Origin: Bacteroidales bacterium
GTDB lineage: Bacteria; Bacteroidota; Bacteroidia; Bacteroidales; UBA932
Assembly: GCA_017445755.1 (NCBI GenBank)
Contig: JAFSSE010000016.1
Coordinates: 1 to 39,608 of the forward strand
Length of the DNA: 39,608 bases
Direction of reading: 5' to 3'
Shown here piece after piece: positions 6,988 to 14,403 of the stretch; position 1 is the first letter of the stretch; each line of letters starts with the position of its first letter. The position numbers and the translations under genes were made by a program. The notes under the pieces are model-generated. The model was given only the letters and a program-made list of their open reading frames with translations, was not told the origin of the DNA and did not search any database.

Positions 6988-8553
6988 TTATATCTTTATG
7001 GTCATAAGATTACGCCGCGTTTGGGAGACCATGGAGCACGGAACGCTTAGAGAGGTGAATCCCATACGGAGAAGGTCCGGCTGAAGAGCCGCATCGGAAG
7101 CCGCCTCGCCGCAGATTCCAACGGGGATATGTTCCTTTGCGGCTGCATTGGCGATTATCGACAGAGCCCTCATGACAGCGGGATCAGTTACATCATAATA
7201 GCTTGCAACAGAGGAATTTCCACGGTCTGCAACCATTACATACTGGGTCAGGTCATTGGTCCCGACGCTGAAAAAGTCCACCTCTTTCGCGAGCTCTTCC
7301 GCGATAAGAACAGAGGCGGGAGTTTCGACCATGACCCCTATTTCCACTTCGGGGTCATACGGAAGGTGCTCCCCATCAAGCTCCTTCATGCAGAGGGATA
7401 TGATTTCCTTCGCCTTAAGGACCTCCTCTACGCGGGTAATCATGGGAAGAAGGATCCTTATCCTGCCATGGGCCGAAGAGCGCAGGATTGCACGGATCTG
7501 GGGGCGGAACAGCTCCGGCCGGGCCAGGGAAATCCGGATCGCCCGGAAACCGAGGAAAGGATTGTCCTCCCGCGGGAGTTCCAAATACGGCAGGGCTTTA
7601 TCCCCTCCGATATCCAACGTTCTGATTGTCAGCGGTTTCTCTCCACAGAGGCGGGCCGCTTCCGCGTAAGTTTCATATTGTACGTCTTCCGTCGGAAGGG
7701 CGTTCCCTTTCATGTAAAGGAACTCGCTCCGGAACAGCCCGACGCCGTCCGCGCCGTTTTCCATGGCCTTCCTCACCTCGGCGATGCTGCCGGCGTTCGC
7801 ATAGACCTTTACGGGACATTCTCCCTCCTCTCCCGCCTCGGGAAAAGGCGAAAAGGATGTCAACTTTTCTGAAAAATGGCTTTCCGTCCCGGCATCCGGG
7901 TTAATTATGAGCTCTCCGCTGTTTCCGTCCACGAGCAAGCGGTCTCCGTCATGGATATTCCCGACAGGAATACCGAAAAGGGCCGGGATTCCATAGCCCC
8001 GGGCGAGAATTGCGACATGGCTCGTCACGCTCCCTTTTTCAAGGACAAAACCCCTGACCCTCGAAAAATCCATACGGACGGTGTCAGACGGGAAGAGTTC
8101 GGCGGCAACCACAATTACATCCTGCTCCGGATCGGAAGATGAAGCCGCGGCCGGGGAAGCCATATTCCTTATAATCCTCCGGCAGACGTCCCGCACATCG
8201 TCCTTCCTGGAGCGGAGATATTCGTCATCAATCGCATCGAACATCGAGGAAATCTCCTCTGAAGCAGCTTCCACGGCCTCTCTTGCTCCCATCCCCTTAC
8301 GGATATCCGCCTCAACCGTCTCTGTAAGCAGAGGGTCTGACAACATCTCGAGGTGGGCCGAAAGGATTTCAGAAAGGGTTCCCTCCGCCACTGTCCCTTC
8401 AATCTCCCTGCTGGACGCGGAAAGGGCGCTGCGAAAGGTTTCAAGCGGGGATTCCGAAGATTCCGAAAAGGACTCCGCGGGAGCGTCCGGGTAAAGGAGG
8501 GCGGTTCCGCGGGCGAGGCCACCGGTGGAGATATGGGTCGAGAGGCGTTCCAT
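6988..8553 (-). CDS. ptsI: PTS enzyme I (phosphoenolpyruvate-protein phosphotransferase)
   Basis: The 521-residue protein moves phosphate from PEP to HPr. It has the N-terminal HPr-binding helical region (about 40-130), the phosphohistidine domain with TSHVAILAR (active His179), and the PEP-binding TIM barrel with TLDIGGDK, FLGFRAIR, the VGTNDLTQY block and the active-site Cys481 in VGICGE. It is about 50 residues shorter than the usual 570-575, mostly at the N-terminus and linker regions, but all key residues remain. Its ATG follows the HPr stop codon directly (no gap). PTS genes are uncommon in Bacteroidota, so a complete EI-HPr-EIICBA set inside one operon is notable. Confidence 0.93.
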   Translation of the reverse strand: MERLSTHISTGGLARGTALLYPDAPAESFSESSESPLETFRSALSASSREIEGTVAEGTLSEILSAHLEMLSDPLLTETVEADIRKGMGAREAVEAASEEISSMFDAIDDEYLRSRKDDVRDVCRRIIRNMASPAAASSSDPEQDVIVVAAELFPSDTVRMDFSRVRGFVLEKGSVTSHVAILARGYGIPALFGIPVGNIHDGDRLLVDGNSGELIINPDAGTESHFSEKLTSFSPFPEAGEEGECPVKVYANAGSIAEVRKAMENGADGVGLFRSEFLYMKGNALPTEDVQYETYAEAARLCGEKPLTIRTLDIGGDKALPYLELPREDNPFLGFRAIRISLARPELFRPQIRAILRSSAHGRIRILLPMITRVEEVLKAKEIISLCMKELDGEHLPYDPEVEIGVMVETPASVLIAEELAKEVDFFSVGTNDLTQYVMVADRGNSSVASYYDVTDPAVMRALSIIANAAAKEHIPVGICGEAASDAALQPDLLRMGFTSLSVPCSMVSQTRRNLMTIKI

Positions 8554-8817
8554 CTAATCTTTTACGCTCCGGATAAGGGATACAATTGCTTCTACGGCCT
8601 CGGCCTCGGCGGGGCCGTCTGCGGCAACTTCTACCGCTGTTCCCTGTTTTAGTCCGAGGGAAAGAATTGAAAGCATGCTGTTTGCCCGGACTGTACGGTC
8701 TCCGGCGGAAAGGGTGATTTCCGTTCCGGAAAAAGATTTCACAAGCTGGACCAGCTCAGTTACCGGACGGGCGTGAAGGCCGTTAGGCGCTTCGACTGTA
8801 ACTTTTTCTCTTATCAT
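8554..8817 (-). CDS. ptsH: PTS phosphocarrier protein HPr
   Basis: The 87-residue protein begins at ATG 8817 and has the HPr signature NGLHARPVTELV with phospho-accepting His15. Ser47, in NSMLSILSLGL, lies at the position of the regulatory serine (Ser46) of Firmicutes HPr. A longer in-frame extension to 8940 is rejected because it runs inside the EIICBA gene and lacks HPr similarity. HPr accepts phosphate from enzyme I and passes it to the EIIA domain encoded upstream. It lies 10 bases after the EIICBA stop and abuts ptsI. No HPr kinase is visible in the window. Confidence 0.93.
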   Translation of the reverse strand: MIREKVTVEAPNGLHARPVTELVQLVKSFSGTEITLSAGDRTVRANSMLSILSLGLKQGTAVEVAADGPAEAEAVEAIVSLIRSVKD

Positions 8818-8827
8818 AAGCAGGTTT

Positions 8828-10630
8828 CTATTCGAGTTCTCCGCGGATAAACTCCGGATCATCAGAGGTAAATAGTTTCTGAAGGGTTTCCTCGTTCTCG
8901 AGGGCCGTGGAAAGGTGGGCGAGGATATCGAGATGTTCATTCCCGACTCCTGCGATGCCTATTACAAGGTACGCCTTTTCATCTCCGAAAACCACTCCCT
9001 CAGGGTACTGCAGGACGGAAATTCCGCTCTTTAGGATCTTTTCTTTCGCCTCCGACGTGCCGTGGGGTATGGCAACTCCCATCCCCATATAGGTCGTCAG
9101 TGACCTTTCCCTGTCGAGCATCGCCTCGGCGTATCCCGGGGCGACGCAGCCGCTTTCTTCAAGAAGGCGTCCGGCACGGAGAATCGCCTCCTCCTTCGAC
9201 TCGGAAGGAAGGCCGGCAAGGACCTTTTTCACGAGCGACGACGGCTCCTCCAGAGGAGCACTAAGCCGCTCAAGCAGGGCGTCCAGGGCCGGGTCCGAAA
9301 GGAAATTTGTCAGAGTGACAATCTCCGGAAGACGGTCCTTCCGTCCCGGGGAATCCGGGTCTATGGCCATTCTTGAGGCGAGGGAATGCTGGCAGACTAC
9401 CAGGTCTGCATCTGCAGGTATCCGGTCAATGGGAGCGTTGCTGCAGCGGATGTCCGGCAGGTTCGCCTTCATGAGCCGGGCCTTGAAACGGGTGGCCCCG
9501 AGGGCGCTCGAACCCATGCCCGCATCGCAGGCAAAGACGATTTTCCGTATCCCGGAGAGTGTTTCCGGAAGGGATACCGGGCCTGAAGCCGCTTCGCCCC
9601 CCTCCTCTTCGCCCTGGAAATCAGGCCGGGCCTTGACCATGGGAATGGAAAGGAGGAACGACACCAACGTCCCTATGAGAACGCCGAGGATTCCTATCAG
9701 GGTCCTCCCCCGCGGGGACATGATTATAATCGAAATGAGACTTCCCGGAGAGGCCGGAGCGACGAGCCCAAAACTGGTCAGGGTATAGAACGTCAGGGCG
9801 CAGATATTTCCTCCCATGACCGCCAGAAGCAGAATCGGCCGGGCGAGGACATAGGGGAAATAGATTTCATGGATGCCGCCGAAGAGCTGGATGACAGCCG
9901 CGCCAGGGGCGGACTGCTTTGTCATGCCCTTTCCGAAAATCCAGCACGAAAGAAGGATTCCGAGTCCAGGACCGGGATTCGGATCCACGAGGAAGAGCAT
10001 GGACTGACCGATTTCGGCCGCCTGCTGGATGCCGAGCGGGGTCATGATTCCGTGATTCACGGCATTGTTGAGAAAGAGCACCTTCGCGGGATCAACGAGG
10101 ACGGCAAGCAGCGGATTGAGCCCCTTTCGGAGCATCCAGTTTACCCCGGAGCTGAGCCAACCGGTAAGGGTGGACACGACATTCCCGATTACGAGATAAC
10201 CCGCAATCGCGAGAATCATGGCGATAATTCCGAGGGAGAAGTTGTCCACCAGCATTTCGAAGCCGGCGCCGACCTTCCCTTTAACGAGGGAATCGAATTT
10301 CTTTATGCACCAGCCGGCGATCGGGCCCATGATCATGGCCCCGAGGAACATCGGGGTGTCCGTCCCGATGATGACTCCCATTGCAGCGACCGCTCCCGCA
10401 ACGCCGCCCCGGTATCCGCCGACATTCTTTCCGGCGGTAAAGGCGATAAGGGTCGGTAGCAGGTATTTCAGCATCGGCGAGACCATCTTCGCAAGGTTCT
10501 CGTTCGGGAACCATCCGCCGGAGATGAACATGGCCGTGATAAGACCCCATGCGATGAAGGCGCCGATATTCGGCATCACCATCGCACTGAGGGAGCGTCC
10601 GAAACGCTGAATAGCTGCCTTGGCGGGCAT
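8828..10630 (-). CDS. mtlA: mannitol-type PTS permease EIICBA (polyol-specific)
   Basis: The 600-residue protein has the domain order IIC-IIB-IIA of E. coli MtlA and similar length. The IIC domain (about 1-335) opens with FGR(S/F)LSxMVMPNIGAFIAWG and contains the GGIHEIYFPYVL motif of the substrate site. The IIB domain has CDAGMGSSALG with phosphorylatable Cys368, and the IIA domain has VAIPHGTSEAK with His523. It would import and phosphorylate a hexitol or related polyol across the inner membrane. No mannitol-1-phosphate dehydrogenase (MtlD) is present in the window, so mannitol need not be the substrate. It lies two bases after the GDPD gene in the same operon, with its own HPr and EI downstream. 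Confidence 0.88.
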   Translation of the reverse strand: MPAKAAIQRFGRSLSAMVMPNIGAFIAWGLITAMFISGGWFPNENLAKMVSPMLKYLLPTLIAFTAGKNVGGYRGGVAGAVAAMGVIIGTDTPMFLGAMIMGPIAGWCIKKFDSLVKGKVGAGFEMLVDNFSLGIIAMILAIAGYLVIGNVVSTLTGWLSSGVNWMLRKGLNPLLAVLVDPAKVLFLNNAVNHGIMTPLGIQQAAEIGQSMLFLVDPNPGPGLGILLSCWIFGKGMTKQSAPGAAVIQLFGGIHEIYFPYVLARPILLLAVMGGNICALTFYTLTSFGLVAPASPGSLISIIIMSPRGRTLIGILGVLIGTLVSFLLSIPMVKARPDFQGEEEGGEAASGPVSLPETLSGIRKIVFACDAGMGSSALGATRFKARLMKANLPDIRCSNAPIDRIPADADLVVCQHSLASRMAIDPDSPGRKDRLPEIVTLTNFLSDPALDALLERLSAPLEEPSSLVKKVLAGLPSESKEEAILRAGRLLEESGCVAPGYAEAMLDRERSLTTYMGMGVAIPHGTSEAKEKILKSGISVLQYPEGVVFGDEKAYLVIGIAGVGNEHLDILAHLSTALENEETLQKLFTSDDPEFIRGELE

Positions 10631-10632
10631 AA

Positions 10633-11460
10633 TTAATAAACTACGTTAATCCAGGGCATCTTTTCGCCCATGAACTTCATGGTCTCGCCGGGAATGTCCG
10701 TGCAGAGGAAATCGGCTCCGAGATAAACCCCGAGAATGAAGTCCTCGATACGGTGGGTCGGCCAGAGACTGACGATGAGCCCGGCATCATGGGCGGCCTT
10801 CACGGCCTCGCGGGAGGTCCCTTCGGTCTTCGCCCCGATGCGCGGGATACCCATGGTCTTGCAGAGGTAGATTGTCTCCGCGTTCACCGGCTTCGAAACA
10901 ATCAGGAGCAGGTCCACTCCGGGATGCTTCTGCTGGAGATAACGGAGCGGGCGGCCGTCGGAGGAGGTGAAGAGGTACTGGGCGTCCGCGGGTTTGTTCG
11001 CCATGACCTTTTCATAGACCATGTCGCAGTAACGGTAGAGGGTTCCGTCCTCCTCGGAGTAGTTCTCGACGGGTTTTGTCTTCATCTCGAACTCTACGTA
11101 GAGGTGCTTCTGGCCCTTCAGGAACTCGAGGAACTCGTCGAGGGTGATAATCCGGTTGCCACCCTTGGTCTTCAGGGCCTTGATTTCCGCCCAGGTCTTC
11201 TCCTCGACCTTTCCATGGCCGTTTGTCGTCCGGTCAAGGGTATTGTCATGGGTCAGGATTAGGACTCCGTCCTTTGTCATCCGGATATCGGTCTCATATC
11301 CGGAATAGCCCATGTCGCGGCTGGCGATAAAGGCCGGCATCGTATTCTCATCATACTCCATGCGGCCACCCCGGTGGGAGAAGGCGCGAACGGTCTGGCT
11401 CTGTGCCGATGCGCTCAGAACGGCACATGCTGCCAGAAGGAAACATATCGCTCTTTTCAT
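10633..11460 (-). CDS. periplasmic glycerophosphodiester phosphodiesterase (GDPD)
   Basis: The 275-residue protein has a cleavable signal peptide (MKRAICFLLAACAVLSASAQ) and a full GDPD domain. The canonical acid-base and metal residues are present: H29-R30-G31, E38-N39 in DENT, E56 and D58 in ETDI, and H71 in THD, with the downstream CTDIP motif near the C-terminus. Enzymes of this family hydrolyse glycerophosphodiesters to glycerol phosphate plus an alcohol. The start codon overlaps the stop of the GlpT-like transporter by one base. The transporter is placed to take up the released phosphate ester. It is the second GDPD in the window (see 17920-18867). The stereospecificity of the bond cleaved cannot be read from sequence. 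Confidence 0.92.
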   Translation of the reverse strand: MKRAICFLLAACAVLSASAQSQTVRAFSHRGGRMEYDENTMPAFIASRDMGYSGYETDIRMTKDGVLILTHDNTLDRTTNGHGKVEEKTWAEIKALKTKGGNRIITLDEFLEFLKGQKHLYVEFEMKTKPVENYSEEDGTLYRYCDMVYEKVMANKPADAQYLFTSSDGRPLRYLQQKHPGVDLLLIVSKPVNAETIYLCKTMGIPRIGAKTEGTSREAVKAAHDAGLIVSLWPTHRIEDFILGVYLGADFLCTDIPGETMKFMGEKMPWINVVY

Positions 11461-12824
11461 TATTCTTCGGTTACAGTGTTTCGTGCCTTGTCCTTAAGGT
11501 TCCAAAGCGAAACGATAAGGAGGAAGCCGATTACGGAAACTCCTGCCATCAGGATGAAAATCGGGTGCCAGCCGAACTTGTCGGCGAAAAGGCCGAGCGG
11601 GAGACCCGTGATAAGGGTCGAGAGGTAGCTCATGAAACCGATGATACCGACGGCGGAGGAAGCCGCCTTCTTCGACACTTCGTTCGAAGCAATCACACCG
11701 AGAAGGGCCTGGGGGCCATAGAGGAAGAAGCCGGCGAGGGCGAGAACGACGAGGAAGAGCACGGGAGAATGCATGTCCTGGATGAAATGGAGGGCGACGA
11801 GGCAGAGGGCCACGAGGACCATTTCAATGGCGCAGACCCTCTGGGAGCGGCTCTTGAACAGTTTGTCGGAGACATAGCCGGCGGCAATCATGCCGAGGCA
11901 GCCCGCAACTTCGAAGATACCGACTGTCCATCCGGAGAGTGCCTGGCTGAGACCCATGTCCTGAAGCATGGAGGGGCCCCAGTCGAGAATCGCGAAACGA
12001 ACGACATAGACAAAGAGGTCCGTAAGGGCGAGAATCCAGACGACCGGATTCAGGAAAACCTTCTTTACGAGGAACTTCCGCCACTCTTTCTTATCACGGC
12101 CCTTCTCTTCGTCAAGCTCTCCCTCGACCTTCGGAAGCTCCGGAAGACCGACGGATTTCGGGGTGTCGCGAAGGGTCACGAAGATGAAGAACACACCGAC
12201 AAGGGAAATCGTCGCAGGAACCCAGAAGCACATCTGCCAGCTCGTCAGGTAGCCGCAAATCACGGCCGCAACGAAGGCGCCGACCGAGTGGGAGGTATTC
12301 CAGATACTCATCTTTGTGGCTAGCTCATGCGGGGGTACCCAGTTGACCATCAAGTGGTTACACGGGGCAAAACCGCAGCCCTGGAAGATCTGGTTGACGA
12401 TATAGAGGACAGACATTATGGCCACGAGGCCGCCGATGAAATCCGGTCCCCCGCTGACTCCGGTAACAAGGGTCGTCAGCTTGGCGGACCAGCCGAAAAG
12501 GAAGTTGACGGCTACGCAGACCCCGAGCCCGAGAATCAGGTGCCAGCGGGCATTGGTCCGGTCTCCGATGACTCCGTTGATGAGCTTGGAGATACCATAG
12601 ATAATGCCGCCCGCCGAAAGAATGGCTCCGAAGTGGGCCTTGGTGAGCCCCGGATAAGCATTCTGAAGAAGCGGAATCGCGAAGGAGAAGTTCTTCCTTA
12701 CAAAGTAGAACATCGCATAGCCGATCATCGAACAGATGATGACCTGCCACTGCCAGGACTTGAACCAGTCCGTTTTCCCGTCCTTTCCCTTAAGACGGAA
12801 AATAGGTTTTACCTTCGGTTCCAT
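11460..12824 (-). CDS. glpT: organophosphate:phosphate antiporter (GlpT/UhpC-like MFS)
   Basis: The 454-residue, roughly 12-TM protein is of the OPA family. It shows MFYFVRKNFSFAIP in the first helix, GCGFAPCNHLMVNW in the region of the substrate site, and the SIWNTSHSVG motif matching SxWNxxHxxG of GlpT. Family members exchange glycerol-3-phosphate or sugar phosphates for inorganic phosphate across the inner membrane. Translation is tightly packed: it starts three bases after the G1P dehydrogenase stop and overlaps the GDPD start by one base. The neighbours make a glycerol phosphate the likely cargo. UhpT/UhpC-type hexose-phosphate specificity is the alternative. Confidence 0.85.
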   Translation of the reverse strand: MEPKVKPIFRLKGKDGKTDWFKSWQWQVIICSMIGYAMFYFVRKNFSFAIPLLQNAYPGLTKAHFGAILSAGGIIYGISKLINGVIGDRTNARWHLILGLGVCVAVNFLFGWSAKLTTLVTGVSGGPDFIGGLVAIMSVLYIVNQIFQGCGFAPCNHLMVNWVPPHELATKMSIWNTSHSVGAFVAAVICGYLTSWQMCFWVPATISLVGVFFIFVTLRDTPKSVGLPELPKVEGELDEEKGRDKKEWRKFLVKKVFLNPVVWILALTDLFVYVVRFAILDWGPSMLQDMGLSQALSGWTVGIFEVAGCLGMIAAGYVSDKLFKSRSQRVCAIEMVLVALCLVALHFIQDMHSPVLFLVVLALAGFFLYGPQALLGVIASNEVSKKAASSAVGIIGFMSYLSTLITGLPLGLFADKFGWHPIFILMAGVSVIGFLLIVSLWNLKDKARNTVTEE

Positions 12825-12827
12825 GGG

Positions 12828-14273
12828 CTATTTGAAGGGCTGCTCTTCGTTGATATCCCAGGCGTGGCCGGGGAGGAAGATGGAATTCACGAGTTCATCG
12901 TAATACATGCCCCTCTTTGCAAGGTCGAGGGCGTTGAAACGCCAGCGCATAAGCTGGACCTTCGGGAACATGTCGTGGAGCTGGTGACGGGTCACGCCGA
13001 TGTCGGAAGGATCGGTCGGGGCGCCGACAATCTCGAAGCACTTTTTCATCTTTTCGAATGACCAGACCTGGCCCTGGAGCTTCTTCTTGAACTCCGGCCA
13101 GCATTCCTTGACCTTGGTAAGCTGTTCGCGGACGGTCGCAGCATCGTTGTATTTCTTCGTGATTTCGGTATAACCGAGCTTCGGAGCTGGGAAGGAGCGG
13201 AAGATCTCGATAGCTCTCATCTGCTCCTCGTCAATTGTCGGCCAGCATTTTACGCAGGTCTCTACGTCAAGTTTCGTCAGGTCGAACTTGAACATCTCAT
13301 CGAAGATGGCGCACATTGTCAGGGTGCCGACCGCGACCTGGATACCATGGGACTGGAGTTTCCCGTGGAAGCGGTGGTGGGTCATGTCGAGGATATGGCT
13401 GAAGAGGTGCTCGCAGCAGGAGGCCGGACGGGAGGAACGGGCGGCCTGCATGGCGAAGCCGCTCATGGTCAGACCTTCGAAGATATCGGCGACGGCCTGG
13501 GGATCCAGGGCGGCGATTCCCTCGGGATTGCTGAGATACTGGTGAAGGTTCGGGTAGAGGACGTTCCAGGCGTCGGGGATGATGGGCTCAGTACCCATCA
13601 GGTCGGCGATCATCCACTCGGCTCCGGCGGGAATCTTGGCGGCGAGGTCGGCATAACCGGAAGCGACCATCCAGCGGGGGGCGTTTACCAGCACGTCCAC
13701 ATCGGCGACGATGGCTGTCGGGGCCGGGCACTCGAAGGTCTGCTTGGCGTTCTGGTAGGTAATCGAGGCGCCGAAAGAGGAGAAGCCGTCGACAGAGGCG
13801 GCTGTCGCTACGCAGATGTAGCCCTGGCCATGGTGATGGGAAGCGAGCTTGCAGCAGTCGTTGATGACTCCTGCGCCGACGGAAACGGCGATATAGTGGT
13901 CCTCAGAGGGCTGACGGAAGGTCTTGGAGGCCTCTGTCTCAGTATATTCCGGGTCATTCTCGATAAAGTTCGCCTTTTTGAGGTCTCCGTCCAGGATGGC
14001 GTCCGTCATCTCGATGTAGCGCCACTCGGCGTGGAATTCCTCCTTGTCGATGATGTACTTCTCCGTCGGAATGCCGGCCGCGGTCATGTAGCCGTAAACT
14101 TTCTCTCCGGCAGCGGGCCAGGTATTGATGTCCGCTACGACGACGGCCTTACGGCCAGGGAAAAGCTTTTTGAATACATCGGGCACAATCGGAAGAATTC
14201 CCTGTCCCATTTCGAACACCTTAGTGTCGGTTGCCACCTTCAGAGCGGCGGCGATTCTCTCTTTTGAATCCAT
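12828..14273 (-). CDS. araM: sn-glycerol-1-phosphate dehydrogenase family protein (AraM/EgsA-like)
   Basis: The 481-residue protein belongs to the AraM/EgsA branch of the iron-alcohol-dehydrogenase/dehydroquinate-synthase superfamily. It has the nucleotide-binding SVGAGVINDCCKLAS segment, the diagnostic ATAASVDGFSS(F)GAS loop, a CPAPTAIVADVDVL strand, and plausible metal ligands Asp209 (GYADLAAK), His293 (or His289, in EHLFSHILDM) and His309 (SHGIQVAVG). The family interconverts DHAP and sn-glycerol-1-phosphate with NAD(P)H. It is longer than B. subtilis AraM (about 394), with extra sequence at about 90-120 and in the C-terminal third, so another polyol phosphate is possible. It is the first gene of the operon with GlpT, GDPD and PTS genes, and a promoter and terminator lie just upstream. 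Confidence 0.85.
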   Translation of the reverse strand: MDSKERIAAALKVATDTKVFEMGQGILPIVPDVFKKLFPGRKAVVVADINTWPAAGEKVYGYMTAAGIPTEKYIIDKEEFHAEWRYIEMTDAILDGDLKKANFIENDPEYTETEASKTFRQPSEDHYIAVSVGAGVINDCCKLASHHHGQGYICVATAASVDGFSSFGASITYQNAKQTFECPAPTAIVADVDVLVNAPRWMVASGYADLAAKIPAGAEWMIADLMGTEPIIPDAWNVLYPNLHQYLSNPEGIAALDPQAVADIFEGLTMSGFAMQAARSSRPASCCEHLFSHILDMTHHRFHGKLQSHGIQVAVGTLTMCAIFDEMFKFDLTKLDVETCVKCWPTIDEEQMRAIEIFRSFPAPKLGYTEITKKYNDAATVREQLTKVKECWPEFKKKLQGQVWSFEKMKKCFEIVGAPTDPSDIGVTRHQLHDMFPKVQLMRWRFNALDLAKRGMYYDELVNSIFLPGHAWDINEEQPFK

Positions 14274-14312
14274 AATTATGTGTGTATTTTCAGGTTTTGC
14301 TCACGCAGTTCA

Positions 14313-14320
14313 CAAATATA
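14313..14320 (-). promoter_or_regulatory. -7 box of the araM-glpT-GDPD-PTS-araB operon
   Basis: On the minus strand TATATTTG matches TAnnTTTG exactly, 39 bases before the dehydrogenase ATG. The -33 position falls in the T-tract of the upstream terminator (TTTT instead of TTTG), so the promoter is probably activator-assisted or moderate. Confidence 0.55.
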
Positions 14321-14335
14321 GTTATTTCCAAGGAG

Positions 14336-14375
14336 AAAAAAAACCGGAGGCCGGCGGAAAAAAGCCGGCCCCCGG
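14336..14375 (-). terminator. Rho-independent terminator of the SusCD operon
   Basis: On the minus strand CCGGGGGCCGGC, a TTTTTTC-containing loop and GCCGGCCTCCGG form a strong GC-rich stem (plus-strand arms within 14344-14375), followed by eight T residues (14336-14343). It lies 28 bases after the stop codon of the BACON/beta-helix gene and separates that operon from araM. Confidence 0.85.
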
Positions 14376-14403
14376 AAAAAGGGTTAGGTTCGCGGAAAAA
14401 CCG

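Noticed and set aside
8818-8940. N-terminal 41-residue extension of HPr
   Set aside because: It lies inside the EIICBA coding region in another frame. HPr similarity begins exactly at the ATG at 8817.
11403-12323. A 306-codon frame opposite the GlpT-like gene, rich in Glu/Asp/His
   Set aside because: The composition is typical of an antisense frame of a membrane protein. There is no start context or homology.
13347-14267. A 306-codon Gly/Val-rich frame opposite the AraM-like gene
   Set aside because: It is a shadow of the dehydrogenase gene, which carries all family motifs.
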